A DNA stretch of 64,000 nt from Asterias rubens (GCF_902459465.1 NC_047068.1:14965195-15029194), one strand, 5' to 3'; positions 46,201 through 59,200 are shown, counted from the first letter of the stretch. Numbers and translations: made by a program. Notes: a model not told the origin generated them from the sequence alone.

Positions 46201-48537
46201 GCAGGTGCGTACTGCTTCATGCTGTAGTAACACAGTGCGATGTTGTAGGACAGATCAGGACGGTACCCCAACACCTGCATGGCAGTCAGGAATTTCTGGC
46301 ACGCGACTTTGTAGCGTCCCTCTTTGAAGAGGAGACAGCCCAGATTGACCTCGGTGTCTGGGTCATCGGTCGGGCACTGCTCCACAAGACTCTGATTATA
46401 TGAATGGATAAAGATTTTTTTTAATTTTTTTAATATTATTATTGGGAGGTGGTTTTTTTTAAGAGAAATCGCCTATCATTACAAGGCTGGAAGGCCACTT
46501 CAAGGTGTGGGCTATGCTTGGGCTATCAACCCAAATCAACTGCCACCAGGGGCAGGTTACCACCTACTCCTGGGGCTGAAACATGATTACCTACTTCACA
46601 GTCAATAATGTAGGCATGGGTATCATCCACTAGGAGCCTGACTGGTAGAGCAGATTGCACTACTTTCCTTTTAACGAAGCAATTATGGTTAAGTGCCTTG
46701 TTCCTCAAGGTACATATTGGCAATTTGCTGATTCTTACCTTAGCAGCCGAGAGGTCCTCTTCCCCATATTTAATAGCTGCCTGGAGTTTGGTGATCTAAA
46801 AACAACAGGATTGAAACATAATAATAACCTTTAATAGATGTTAAATTTGCACCGTGGATAAAGAAAACTGTTTGGTTTTACCCTTACACTGATGTGTGTA
46901 AGCACTGTATACTCAGTTTTTGTATAGAGCTCTGTGAACAAAAATTCACAAGCTGTTATTTATGTGCTTCTGCTTGGTTGGGATTCAAACCTAATGCCTG
47001 TGATTTTTCCGACACAACTAGGGGAAGTACCGAGTATACAGTGCTTACAAACATCAGTGTCAGGGGCTAAACCAAATGGTATTATAACAATAACTAGTTT
47101 TTATACCACACTTTACCTGGGTGTACATGCAAAAATAGTACGTTTTTTACGCAAAGCATTTTTTCGTCTTCATGGGAGACACAGAATTTTTACAAAATCA
47201 AGACACAAAAGTTTGGCACTGATGCAACGATTTATTCTTTCAGGATTGGAAGTCAACAGTCTAGCACCCAGACCACTTTATTGACATCCCATTGTCGATT
47301 TCCCAGTATCTTACCTTAGGCTGGTAGTCTTGGTTTTCAATCTGAAACGTTGCCTTCATTGCCTCAGGGTAGGCACAGGCGTGGTATAACGCCTGCGAGT
47401 AGTAAATCTTATAGCTGTCCACAGTTGGGCAGATCTGCACCAGCTGTTCGTAGCATTCTGCAGCATTAGCAAAATCCTGGATGTGGAAGTAGCAGTAACC
47501 GAGTAGGGACAACGCTGCACGAGACTGTAAAAAGAGAAAAACAAAAACTTCAAATGAGTTGACATTTTCAGATGTAGCAAAGAAAGCTGGACTCTCACTA
47601 AAACACACGTGCATGGACATCACACCACAAATATCAAACTCTGTGGAAACCTGCCCAAAATAAATGATATACATTGAAAGAAGTCAGTTTCATTAGATGT
47701 GTGCGGAGAAAAATATAATGAAATGCAGACGGCACAAAAAATATTTCTACCGCAACCATCACAAGGAAAGTGAAAATGAGGTAGGCCAATGGCTATCTTG
47801 ACCATTTGAGAGACGATACCAGAATGGAGATAATAATTTGATGGAAAATATGCAAAAACAGAAAGTGGAAAAGTCTTGTTCTTGTTCAATTTGTCCCAGC
47901 AGGTAGCTCGAGATAAATAAGTAAGTAACCAAGAGCTGACATGACAGTAATGAGCACGTACCTTTGGGTGGTTCTGAAGTTCCTGTGATAGGATTTGTAT
48001 GGCATCAACATATTTGCTCTCTTTTATCTGACGAAAACAAATTAACAAACAATCATTATTACAAAAATGGAAGAATAAATTAATCCTACATCAGACCCAG
48101 TGCTGTTAATGGACTTGACGTTTCGACCCAGCAAATTTTTTCTTGAATTGAAGGAAGGCTATGTTTAATAAAATGTTTATATTATAAATTCGAATCAAAT
48201 GGCCTTGATTCTTCTGTATGCTAAGGAATTGAAACTTTTTCAGTGTCTTTATAAGCATGAACTCTGGTTTTTCTTTGGTTTAACTTCTCTTTTCGTTTAA
48301 TTTAGCGTCAATCATTTATAAATTAAAATAATGTACCTATTGACTATTGGATTTGAATGGGGTTGAATGAATGTTGTGTTTGCCTTTTTTTATTAAGATT
48401 TATTGTAAAAAAAGACAAAGTGAGTTTGTTGGTTCTATTTTTATCTCAAAAGTGGTGAAAACAACTCATCTATATTTACTCACCATGTTATAAATAGTGG
48501 CGGTGTATTCACCATCCTTTATATCGTAGGCTGACAT
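40203..48537 (-). CDS. TTC30: Intraflagellar transport protein 70 / TTC30, complete, 647 aa
   Basis: Exons on the minus strand, 5' to 3': 48537-48484, 48027-47962, 47524-47315, 46795-46739, 46391-46151, 45874-45746, 45333-45284, 44652-44500, 44132-43870, 43190-42980, 42513-42442, 41994-41812, 41133-41004, 40327-40203 (TAG). GT-AG throughout; phases close. IFT70 is a tetratricopeptide-repeat subunit of the IFT-B core that binds IFT52/IFT88 and is needed to build cilia. Landmarks closely matching human TTC30A include SLLGYCYFHIQDFANAAECYEQL, PDLSYNIALCYYSMKQYAPALKHIAD, VGMTTEGIDVRSVGNTLVLHE, WKLNVAHVLFMQENKYKEAI and CAKGNYEFGISRVIKSLEP. The length is close to human TTC30A (665). The last residues (LKSLFIQLT) differ from the vertebrate end. 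Human TTC30A and TTC30B are intronless, unlike this gene. Confidence 0.95.
40459..40965 (+). repeat. Three tandem tRNA-derived SINE copies
   Basis: Three heads in the same direction: 40,461-40,535 (A box TAGCTCAGTTGG at 40,468-40,479), ~40,733-40,795 and ~40,868-40,945 (A box again, B box GGTTCAAATCC). Each is followed by a shared body (TTGTTCAACCCC, then TTACCCAGTCAGTTTCC and TTGTGGTT). Anticodon stems are degraded. The array lies in the last IFT70 intron, antisense to the gene. Confidence 0.8.
45969..46119. repeat. GGGCCCAATT-type MITE
   Basis: GGGCCCAATTTCATA at the left and TATTAAACTGGGCC at the right, with GCTTAAGCAG and TTTGGCTGGTAA blocks inside. It ends 32 bp from an IFT70 exon, within the intron. 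Confidence 0.65.
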
Positions 48538-49209
48538 TGTCCTAAATCTCAAAACCTGTAAATTCTGTATCTGAAAAAGATGTTATTTTGGCGTCAATCA
48601 CGTAGCAACTTCTGGAAGGGAGAAAGAATTTGTAGTCTGGCACTATTATCAAATCCGGAAGGAAAAATTACGCGTAAATTGCCGTTACAGTCTGGGTGCT
48701 AGATGTTAAAAATGCAAATCTATCAGCGTAATTGGCGGATTGATCAACTTTTGTAAGGGGGTGTGCCTTAATTGGTTTTGGTTGACCATGGTGGCTGGGT
48801 TGACTAAAGGTGTTCATTTTCAATTGATATGAGGTATGTGTGATATGTGCAGGCTTTAATAAAACGGATCTATGTACATATTTTTTAAATGGGTAAATTG
48901 GGAAAGCCATTATTCGTTAGCACATACATAGCCAGAGGGATGCAATTGCGCTGTGCGAAGAAAACAATAAGATACAAAGAAACAAACAGTTTCAAATTCC
49001 TTTCCTTTTAGAATTAAAGATATAATTGATAATTAGTTTATTCTTGAAATAACTATTATATATCTTCAAGTGTAAACAATGGTTACTGGCATGACACAAA
49101 CAACAAACGCTGTGATCGTTAATTATTCCCCTGTTAAATAGTGCATCGGTCGAGCGAGAGAGGGCGCTATATTGTATGATTTATATACAAAAAAATCCCT
49201 CGTTCTAAC
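48538..49209. other. IFT70 5' flank
   Basis: A short intergenic region between the divergent IFT70 start and the SRP RNA gene. It should contain the IFT70 promoter and 5' UTR; I see no strong named motif. The SRP RNA upstream element lies at its right end. Confidence 0.4.
49181..49188 (+). promoter_or_regulatory. TATA-like element of the SRP RNA gene
   Basis: TTATATAC about 22-29 bp upstream of the predicted transcript start, the spacing expected for a TATA-like element that assists Pol III at SRP RNA genes. Confidence 0.45.
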
Positions 49210-49508
49210 GGCTGGGTGTTGTGGCGTGCACCTGTAATCCAGTTACATGGAAGCCGGGGTTGGTGGATCGTTTGAGTTCGGGAGTCCTGTATGTCGTTGC
49301 TCTATGGCGATCGGGCGTCCACGCTAAGCTCGGCACCGATATGGTTAGCCTGGCGGAGGCCAGGATAACCAGGTTGTTTAATGAGGGACGAACCGGCCCA
49401 GGGCGGAAACGCAGCAGGCAAAAGTCTCCGTGTGGAGCAGTAGTGGGATTGCGCTCGTGAATAGGTAGCGGCATGCAGCCCGAACAAGATAGCGAGACCC
49501 GGCTCTTT
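49210..49508 (+). ncRNA. Signal recognition particle RNA (7SL/SRP RNA)
   Basis: About 299 nt, matching the metazoan 7SL layout from end to end. The 5' Alu domain has GGCTGGGTGTTGTGGCGTG, the SRP9/14-binding TGTAATCC (49,233-49,240) and GGATCGTTTGAGTTCGGGAG. The S domain has helix 6 with the GGAG tetraloop (49,355-49,358) between CCTGGC and GCCAGG, the SRP19 site. Helix 8 carries the symmetric loop CCCAGG...AGCAGG around GGAAAC (49,398-49,418), the SRP54 site. The 3' strand ends ATAGCGAGACCCGGCTC, followed by a T run that would stop Pol III. SRP RNA is the scaffold of the particle that directs secretory proteins to the ER. The intact binding motifs argue for a working gene rather than a retrocopy. 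Confidence 0.93.
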
Positions 49509-50223
49509 TTTTCTTTTTTTTTTACTATTATTATTATTAATTTTTTTTTCTTTTCCGTTTTTCATTTATCATTTATTTTTTCCCTGTTGCCCCTTTTCTT
49601 TCACCTTTTTGGGGGTTACAATTTCGCATCCTTTCGGCCTTTCCCCTCTTGTCACTTTCCCCTTACTTTTTTACCTTTATAATAATAACCTTTTTATCTT
49701 TTTCGTCTTTTTTTTTACCACATTATCCCCTTTCCTTTTTTCCTTAAATCTTATGTTTCATCTTGAAATGCCGGCTCTTTTTTTATAAACAAAAGACATC
49801 TTGTTTGCTACTTTTCAATTTGAACAAAAAAAATGTCAAGTGGAAAGTGGCGGGACAATTTTATTTTTAAAGATTCTGAAGTTTTTCAAACTATTGTCAG
49901 AAAGAATAAAACAAAATTTTCTGTAACTCCGCAAAGTGTAATATTTCTTCTTCTTTTTTGCTGTTGTAATTTTTTTTTTTTGCAGAAATTTACTTCCGCA
50001 CTTTTCAGCATGCACACTCCTCCTACTCTACCGCCCTCCGACCCCGCCCATCATTTTTTTTGTGGGGTCGAGCTCAGAAGTGAAACGAGGTTGACAATCC
50101 ATTAAGAAGATCAATGTTATCAGACGTGTAAAAAAAGAACACGTTTTTAACAAGCCCCTGTCACATAAACGTCCACGTACGAATTGCATGCATTACATGT
50201 GACATCATCGGCTAAAATTCAAC
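49509..50223. other. SRP RNA to GGA spacer
   Basis: Starts with a long T/pyrimidine-rich stretch (49,505-49,760), partly the Pol III terminator. No gene seen. A CRE-like TGACATCA lies at 50,200, 24 bp before the GGA start codon, in the presumed GGA promoter or 5' UTR. Confidence 0.45.
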
Positions 50224-53200
50224 ATGGCGTCCGTTGACGAAAGCGAAACACTGGAAACGTTGCTCAGTAAGTTCTCGTTTACTTATTATTGATGATTATT
50301 GCGCGAAATTTGTTGGCATAAGTCGCAACTAAAGACTTTGCCTAAAGCTTGACTGGAAGGTTTTTAGTTTTTACATTTTTATTTGACATGCAACCACTAA
50401 TTATGCACTGTGTGTGTGCAGTGTGAGTGTGACTGTGTAGTGTGTTGTGGACCTCCGTGTAGACTGCCTGTGTACAGCAGGCCGGCTGTGTGGCTGTGGT
50501 GGGCGTAGGCCCTTTTGTACTCCCAGCTGGCTGTAGCTCCTTAAATTGGTCCAATCCACTCCGTATCCTGTGCTGGATTGGACCAATTTATTGGGCTAGC
50601 CCAGCTGCTGTCATGCCATTCCTACACGGAACCCTTAACACTGGTGATAGACTTTGGGTTTTGTTTTTAACAATAACAATGGCAGTACCCAGCATGCCCA
50701 GTGCAGTTGAGTAGGGCAATTTCTTTATATATTTTTTATAAATAAAGAAAAACACTTTTTTTTTAAGTAGTAGTTTAATAAGTTGTATTTATTGTCCTGT
50801 ATTTGTAACAAAAAGTACCGGTAGGCAGCCTACTACTAGGCAGGTAGGTTACTTTATATTATAGTCTTTCTTTTGGAGTTTTGAGCCCAGTACCTTACAC
50901 CTATGTCTGACACTAGACTAATAAACTACCACCCAGCTAAATACCAGCTCCTCACAACTCATTCCTCTAAAAATATCTACAAGTTCTCCTTCATGCTCAC
51001 AGCAGTCAGACTATGGAACGCACTCCCTGCAGACGTCATCACCGCTCCATCGGTGACTGTCTTCAGGTCACACATCTACACTAATTAGTTTCAACTAGTG
51101 TTGTTTTTACTAGCACTTATTTGCTAAGCACAATTTCCACCTGTTTCACGCACACTTAGTCTTCACCTCAGCTTTTACATCCAGAAGTGGACTTTGCTGA
51201 GTACCAGCGTAGATGTAGACTTAGACCCACTTGACTTGTGTGGCCATGGTCTGAATCCTTGGCCACACAGTAGACCCAATTTGTTCTTAAAATTAAGCTG
51301 ATATAAAGCGATTCAAAATTGAAGGTGATCAGCCTGCCCTGAGTGTTTTGGATTTTTAAATGAATAACATTATAAAAAGACATAAATTCAATTAAAAATT
51401 GTCAGCTTCCTCGGAAATCCTACCTCCCATTCTCAGAATTAATTGTCTTGATGTGTACTGAGCACTGCCATCTTGGAATGATCCCTATCATGTCAATTAA
51501 CTCACGACGTCATTCACTGACTAGGCTGTGGGTGGACTATACACTAAAGCAACATTTGAAATGTTCGTTCCCTCATTAATACTGTCAGCGCGAGTTACTT
51601 AAACCATTTAAGAAGGAAGTTACCACTGGGACTTTCCTTTGTTCTGGAAAAAGAAACTATTCTATACATTTCTTTTGTGTAATTTCCAGATAAAGCAACA
51701 AATCCAATGAACAGAGATGAAGACTGGGAATACATCATGAACTTCTGTGATAGGGTTAACAAAGAGCTGGAAGGGTGAGTTGTTTAACTGCCAACTGCCC
51801 ATGTCACTCATTGTCACCCATTGGACAGCTTTTAATCATACCACCATTAGTGGCCAGACTAAGTACCTCAGCAGGCTTAGTGCCTTAAAGCCATTGGACA
51901 CTTTCGGTAAACAGCATTGTCCAAAGGCCCACACTTCGTGTATCACAACTTATATATAAAATAACAAACCTGTGAAAATTTAGGCTCAATCGGTCATTGG
52001 AGTCAGGAGAAAATAACGGAAAAACCCACCCTTGTTTCTGCACGTTTCGCCGTGTCATGACATGTGTTTAAAGGCAGTGGACACTATTGGTTTTAGTCAA
52101 AATAACTGTTAGCATAAAACCTTTCTTGATTACGGGTAATGGGGAGAGGTTGATAGTATAACATGGTGTGAGAATTGGCTCCCTCTGAAATTACGTAGTT
52201 TTCTAGAAAGAAGTAATTTTTCACGAATTTGATTTCGAGACCTCAGATTTAGAATTTGAGGTCCCGAAATCAAGCATCTGAATGCACACGACTTTGTGTG
52301 ACATGGGTGTTTTTTCTTTCATTTTGATCTCGCAACTTTGATGACCGATTGAGCTCAAATTTTCACAGGTTTGATATTTTATGGATACATTGACATACAC
52401 CAAGTGAGAAGACTGGTCTTTGACAATTACCAATAGTGTCCATTGTCTTTAAAATAAATCCGTAATTCTCGATATCGAGAAATGATAATTGTTTTAATGT
52501 TTTCTCAAAAAGTAAAGCACTTCATGGAATAATATTGCAAGTGAAGTCTTTCACCATTACCTTCTGTAAACCCTGTAAGTTTTCTCTTCTGCAAGTGTCC
52601 AATGGCTTTTAAAGGTGTATCTAAGTTCTGAAGCTTTGTGCAAAGGCAGTTGTAAACATGGTTTGCGTGTAAATAACAGTAAAGTGCATTTTGTCTAGAT
52701 TTAAAGATAGTTTGAGAGTTTGGAAAATAGAACACGGGGGGAACCCCTTATTCTCCTTTCAATAAGGTGCACTGTGTTCTTTTACGAGCGTTACCTGACA
52801 CACACACGACCAATGGCTTCATGTCCCATCCAAAGGATCCAGCAATAATTTGTAAGTGTCTTGCTTAAGGACACAAGTGTCACAACAGGGATTTGATCCC
52901 ACACTCTGCTGAACAGAAACACCAGAGCTTGAGTCCGGTGTGTTTTACAATCGCGGTTCTTGCTCAAGGTAACCAACCAGGCTGCAGCATTTTGTTTGAA
53001 CTGGATTTTGTTAATAGGAATATCAGGCACTACTCTTGCTGAATTGAGACTATAATTATGTTGTTGCTCTTTTTTTCCAGGCCAGAGATTGCATGTAGAC
53101 TCCTTGGTCACAAGATCCAATCTCCTCAAGAAAGAGAAGCTATGCAGGTAAGCCTGAAAACAACTCTTAATTTCTGTAAAACTATGAAAGGAATGTCAAA

Positions 53201-56200
53201 AAAAAATGGCTGCGGTCGAAACTGTCTCATCATCTTCCAGTACTGTGCAGGAACCTACTCTTGAGTATTCTCGCACAATGTTATTGGACAACGCTCAATC
53301 AAGTTGTTATGAATTTGAATCCTCAGCATTTAGGCAAGAGAGAACGTCATCTGTTTGTTCCCAATAAATATTTTGTTGGTCAACTTGAAACCAGCAGTTA
53401 GGATTCAAACCCACAACCTTGTGATTGTAAGTCCTGCAGTCGGACCACTAGACAACTGGAACAGGACATTGCTATTATTATTATGTTATTATTATTATTA
53501 TGCAATGCTATTCATAATAAAACCATATCACAGCGCTTACACTAGAAAGAGCAATATATTAAACATTAAACAAATAAAAAACAATAACAAATCAATTAGG
53601 AAAGCGGTATATCTTGCGAACCTTCTTAAACACATCCACTGATGGAGCAGATTTAATATAAGAGGGAAGTTCATTCCACTCCTTAGCTGCTGTTACAGTG
53701 AATGTACGATCTCCCGCCTTACTACGAGTCATGGGACAAGTAAGGTGAAATGGATCTGCATTGGAGCGAAGATTTGTAGGCAAAGGTCGATACAACTCAA
53801 GACATTCATTAAAATACACTGGTGCCTGATTGTGGAAAAATTTGCCATACTGCCAGGACATTAAGTGATGATTATTTATTTTGTTACATAACAGTAACGC
53901 AGGATTTTTGTTGTTGTGCATCTTGCTCATTTATAGGGGCTAACCGTCATAGAGGCATGTGTGAAAAACTGCGGAGAGGCCTTCCATAGGCAAGTGGGTA
54001 AATTCCGCTTCCTAAATGAGTTGATCAAATTAATATCACCAAAGGTAAGGACATTATTGCATTCTAAAGATGAAAAAATATAATGTTTACAAAAGATGAT
54101 CATAAATTTCTGAGAAATGGTTTCATTTCAACAATGATGGATGTACTCCTAGTTGACCCAACTTTATTGTAGAAAGGGAAGATCTTATGAACACTAATCT
54201 CAAATGACAAACTCTTATTTATAAAAAACAAATCTCATATAATACAAAAGTATAATTTTCCTGTTATTAATTTCTTTAACATAAATCTGAAGAAAACTTT
54301 TGCAGAGATATGCCTATTAGTTTTGTACGGAAGCCCATTAGCACCAGTAACATATAAATTTCAAATCCGTTATTGCGGATTCGCAATCCGTTATTATGGA
54401 TTCGCAATCCGTTATTACGGATTAGCAATCCGTTATTACGGATTAGCAATCCGTTATTACGGATATGAAATCCGTTATTACGGATCATTGCAATCTGTTA
54501 TTACGGATTAGTAATCCATTATTACGGATTCGTTATAATCCATTATTACGGATTCGCAATTTGGACAGGGAACTGTCCGTCGTCTTTTTAGGAATCTTAG
54601 ATCCCGGCGGAGTTAGTGTAAGGAAGATGCTTCAGAGAAGGTCTTCATTAAGGAAGATGCTTCAGAGAAGGTCTTCATTTATATAACTGTCATAAGAACA
54701 ATGATTAGAAGACAGTTGTAGTTCTATTAATTCTGGGTGACCCAATGACTTACTAAGTCCCCAGAGTGAAATAAATAAAAGGATAAAAATCAAACTAACA
54801 TCACTTGGTTGGCAAAATTGACATTGGTTATATCTGAGTAGTTTTAATGAAATATATCAAGTCGAGTCTCCACCGTGAAGCATTTTTTGTCATGATATAT
54901 CTACATATATCTACATGTATCCATACCCTTCAAATTTCCGAAAACGCTCGTTATTTGCTTAACAGAAAAAATATGATTTCAAGTCAAATAAATCATGATG
55001 GAAACATGAACAGTTGTTTTATTATTATTTTTTGTTGAACATTTAACATTTAACATGTAACGTTGCAGAAATCGTCCCTAAAAACAGTACACATTGCCCT
55101 GGATTTGGCGAATGTTATGGAGTAAATTTAAATGGTTGGAAAGATGTTTTTAAAGTATAATGTAATGACCGCACACAATGCCATTTGTGTGATTTTCTCT
55201 ATTCTACGTGAAGTAAAACTGTTCGTCATTTTGGTGGAGTCAAATCTTTGACTCCACAAAATGGCGGACGCCAGTCGATAGCTCTTGTCAATCAAACTAC
55301 TGCACTCTAGGCTGAGTAACCAGCACATAGCGCCCTCGGGGGATCCTCAAGGGAATCCGTAATTTCGGATTACAAATCTGTCATAACGGATTGCTAATCC
55401 GTAATAACAGATTGTGAATCCGTCATAACGGATTGCTAATCCGTAATAACAGATTGTGAATCCGTAATAACGGATTACTAATCCGTAATAACGGATAACT
55501 AATCCATAATAACAGATTACTAATCCGTAATAACGGATTACTAATCCGTAATTCGTAATAACGGATTACAAATCAATCCGTAATAACGGATTGCAAATTC
55601 GTTATAACAGATTACTAATCCGTAATAACGGATTGCGAATCCGTAATAACTGATTTGAATTTTATTTTTTGCTGGCACTAATGGGCCTTCGTAGTTTTGC
55701 TCCTCATGGTTAAAAATTACTTCAACCTACTCAAATTATTTCTTTGAAATTTATTCCTCCTACTGTTTAACCATTACCGGAAATACACACAGTAAATTTA
55801 TTTGTTTTATGATCACACAGTACCTTGGAGCAAAGTCGCCCGCATCTGTTCAGAAAAAAGTAATTGAAATAATGTACAGCTGGCAGGCCGGCCTTCCAGA
55901 GGAACCCAAAATCATTGAGGCTTACCAAATGCTGAAGAAACAAGGTATGAGTGACCCCAAATCCATCAGAATCCAACTGCATGTTTTGATTGATTCTGTT
56001 GGATTGAGGCAGCACGGGCAAATCCACATGGAATCTTATTGTCGTCATTTGAGTCCAACAGTTTGGATGTTTGACTTATCATGTGATGTTGGATTTTGTT
56101 TGGAGTGATGAAGGATTTTAGTAAATCACTCGGTGGGAGTTCGGTTTGTAAGCTGACTCTGGGTAGAATAATTTATTAAAACTTGTTGCTTGTGGACCCC

Positions 56201-59200
56201 CTGATCACTTATCAAAGGGTTGACCGAACAATAACTCAAAAAGAACTTGGCCTATCACCTCCCTATTAACTCCAAACTTTGTTAAAATGAATTAATATCT
56301 CTACTTCCACCAGTCTGTGATTTTCTTGTGTGCAACAACTATCAAATAAATAGGTTGTTCTTAGCGGGGCATTTTTGTTGTTACTTTTTCATTGTTATGG
56401 TTAAGCATTAAGCATTTATCTACTTTGCTGTGTAGCTTTTGTCCTTTGGGAACTAGATTTTGCTTTTTATTCTACTACCACGAAGTAGATTTCAAAATTT
56501 AGGAGACTACCTAGTTATAAAAATAACTTTCCTGCTCATGAAGTACTGACCCATGTAAAAGAAAAATCGGCCGAGACTACTACTTTCTTTCTTTTTTGTT
56601 TCTGTTTATAGGCTTAGTGAAAGAGGATCCTGTCTATATGGACAAGGAGTATTTCCCTCCACCTCCTCCAAGACCAAAGAATGCATCATTTGAAGATGAA
56701 GAGAAATCCAAGGTTAGAACCTGTTGATTTTATAATGATAGTATGGGAATAAAAGGGTAGCATCATGTTCTTAATCTTAAAAACCTAATTAAAACCATGG
56801 CCACGGCTCTGCAAGGTTTTAAATGGTCGTTTAAGAACGAGTCACAACCCCTTATTCCCATTCATAAATGCCATTTTGGTTAAAAGGCGTATTAAAGTAG
56901 GAAACTCAGTTTATCTGTTTTCCGACGTCGAGCTTTGTACGTGTGGTGTATTTTTATGAGACAGTTTTTGGATGTGCATTTGTCCGCGTAATGCATCCTC
57001 GTATCCATGGGCTTAAATTGCGCGGGGAGATCGATCACCCCTGGGAACGAAGTTGTGAGCTAACCCGCACAAATGATCTGAAAACAACCGGTTATAAAAA
57101 TCCAAAGCGTCGGTCTAGGTCAATCAAAGAATTCTCAGATGTGTTCATAGGCCAATCTGAAAATGTGTTTTAAGAGATTGTTGGAAGTGGGAAATATCGT
57201 GTTTGTCTCTTAGATATTTAGGCAGAAAGTTCCAGAGGCGGGGGGCAATGTTAGAAAAGTCCCTATCACCATAAGTGGTATGGCAAGTCTTTGGAACAAA
57301 CATCATGCTGCCCGATGACCGACATGCCAGTGCTGAAGCATGCTCTGAAGGTAGGGAGGGGCTGAACCATGAAGTGCTTTGAATGTCAGGAGGTTGATCT
57401 TGTACTGTGTTCTGAAACTAATAGGTAGACAGTGTAGATTGTGTAGGATGGGAGAGATATGACAAGACATTTTTGTACGCGTATTATTATTATTATTATT
57501 ATTATAAGTTTATGTTAGGTTCTAATTTTGTCTTCTGACACAGCTTCTAGCGAGACTCCTGAAGAGCAAACACCCCGACGACCTCCAGGCGGCCAACCGC
57601 CTCATCAAGAATATGGTAAAGGAGGATGAGAAGAAGACAGAGAAGGTCTCAAGGAGGATGAACGAACTGGAGAGCTGCAACAACAATGTCAAATTACTGA
57701 CTGAGATGATGGAGCACTATCAGCCGGGGGTGACTAGCGAGCAGGAAATGGAACTGATGAAGGTGAGTGGCTCAACCTCTTGGGAACTTCTGTTTAAGAG
57801 GAAAGGAATGTGATAAAATGTGGGAATTTAAAATAAGTTAAAAGGAAAACCAAGGGAACCAGCATCAAAAAAAATAATATGAATTGTGGCCCTTTTTTTT
57901 CATCATCTCTTTTTGTACTTCCTTGTATCAGGAGCTTTACATTTCCTGTGAGAAGATGCGACCCAATCTATTCCGATTAGCCAGTGACAGTGAAGACAAA
58001 GACGATGGTATCGGTAAGTATACTCCATGGTGTCAGCGGGGATTAGAAACTTCTAATCTGACTTAAGACTTTATTAACCCTTTCATTCACTATTTATTTC
58101 AGTGATGATGGGGAAAAAATTGTTTGTTTATTTGTTTGTTTGTTCGTTTGTTTGTTTGTTTGTTTGTTTGTTTGTTTGTTTGTTTGTTTGTTTGTTTGTT
58201 TGTTTGTTTGTTTGTTTGTTTGTTTGTTTGTTTGTTTGTTTGTTTGTTTGTTTGTTTGTTTGTTTGTTTGTTTGTTTGTTTGTTTGTTTGTTTGTTTGTT
58301 TGTTTGTTTGTTTGTTTGTTTTTTGCAACCAGGTCACCAAAAAGGTCACAATAGCACCCTCAAGAGTCCTCTTTCCTATTCTGAAAACTGTGTGGTCTTG
58401 CGATCTTTATTTTCCATTTTACAACTTTTTTTTCTAAAGGAATTTAAACTAGTTGCTAGGTTCAGCTACTTTATTCAATAGTTTGGTTTGGGGCAACTCT
58501 GGAGCGCTGTCTGAACCGGGTGTTAAGAAGATGTTAGGTTGTAACTGTGGAAGCTGTAGTCATCAGTCTCTTCCATGAAATATTTGAATTTGATTTGATT
58601 GTAGCTGATGTTCTGCAGACCAATGACTCCCTCGTCAAGGTAATGGACGTCTATAAGGATAAGATTGGCTTGGCTAGTCTAGACCAGCCCTCCTCCCCTC
58701 CACCAACCAGTCCATGGCAAGGTAGTTTCACACCGCCGTCTGCTCCATCAGCCAGGACAAATCAACCAGAAGGTAAACAACTTACCACCAGACCCCAATT
58801 CCATAAAGCCTTTAAGCACAAAACCTTGCTAAGCTCATAAAAGTAACCATACCTTTTCTGTCCTAAATCTGCAGTGTGAATGGGTTGTTGTTGTTTTTGG
58901 GGGGGGGGGGTACCACAAGTTTGGCACCTGTCTTTGTAGATCACAACACTTTATAAATGTTTATTTTTGCCTCAGGGAATAAGAATATTATTATGTTTGT
59001 TTACCCTTATACACCAATATATTTAAAGCTCTGTACACTCTGTACCCTCCAAGGTCTGTGAAAACAAATCACAGGCATATTACTCAGGTGGGATTTGAAC
59101 TCGTGATATTTGCATTGCTAGAGCAGATGTCTCACCACTAGACCACAAAGCTAGTGGCTAGAGGAAGTTTGAATCCTAACTGTTAGCTGCAGTTTATTAT

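Noticed and set aside
54364..55663. Regularly spaced palindromic repeats resembling a CRISPR array
   Set aside because: Eukaryotic intron, no spacers of constant length, and the units lie as inverted ends of one element with outer terminal repeats.
58102..58481. Long CLFV and NKQT repeat frames on both strands
   Set aside because: Produced by the (TTTG)n microsatellite; no stop codon can occur in it.
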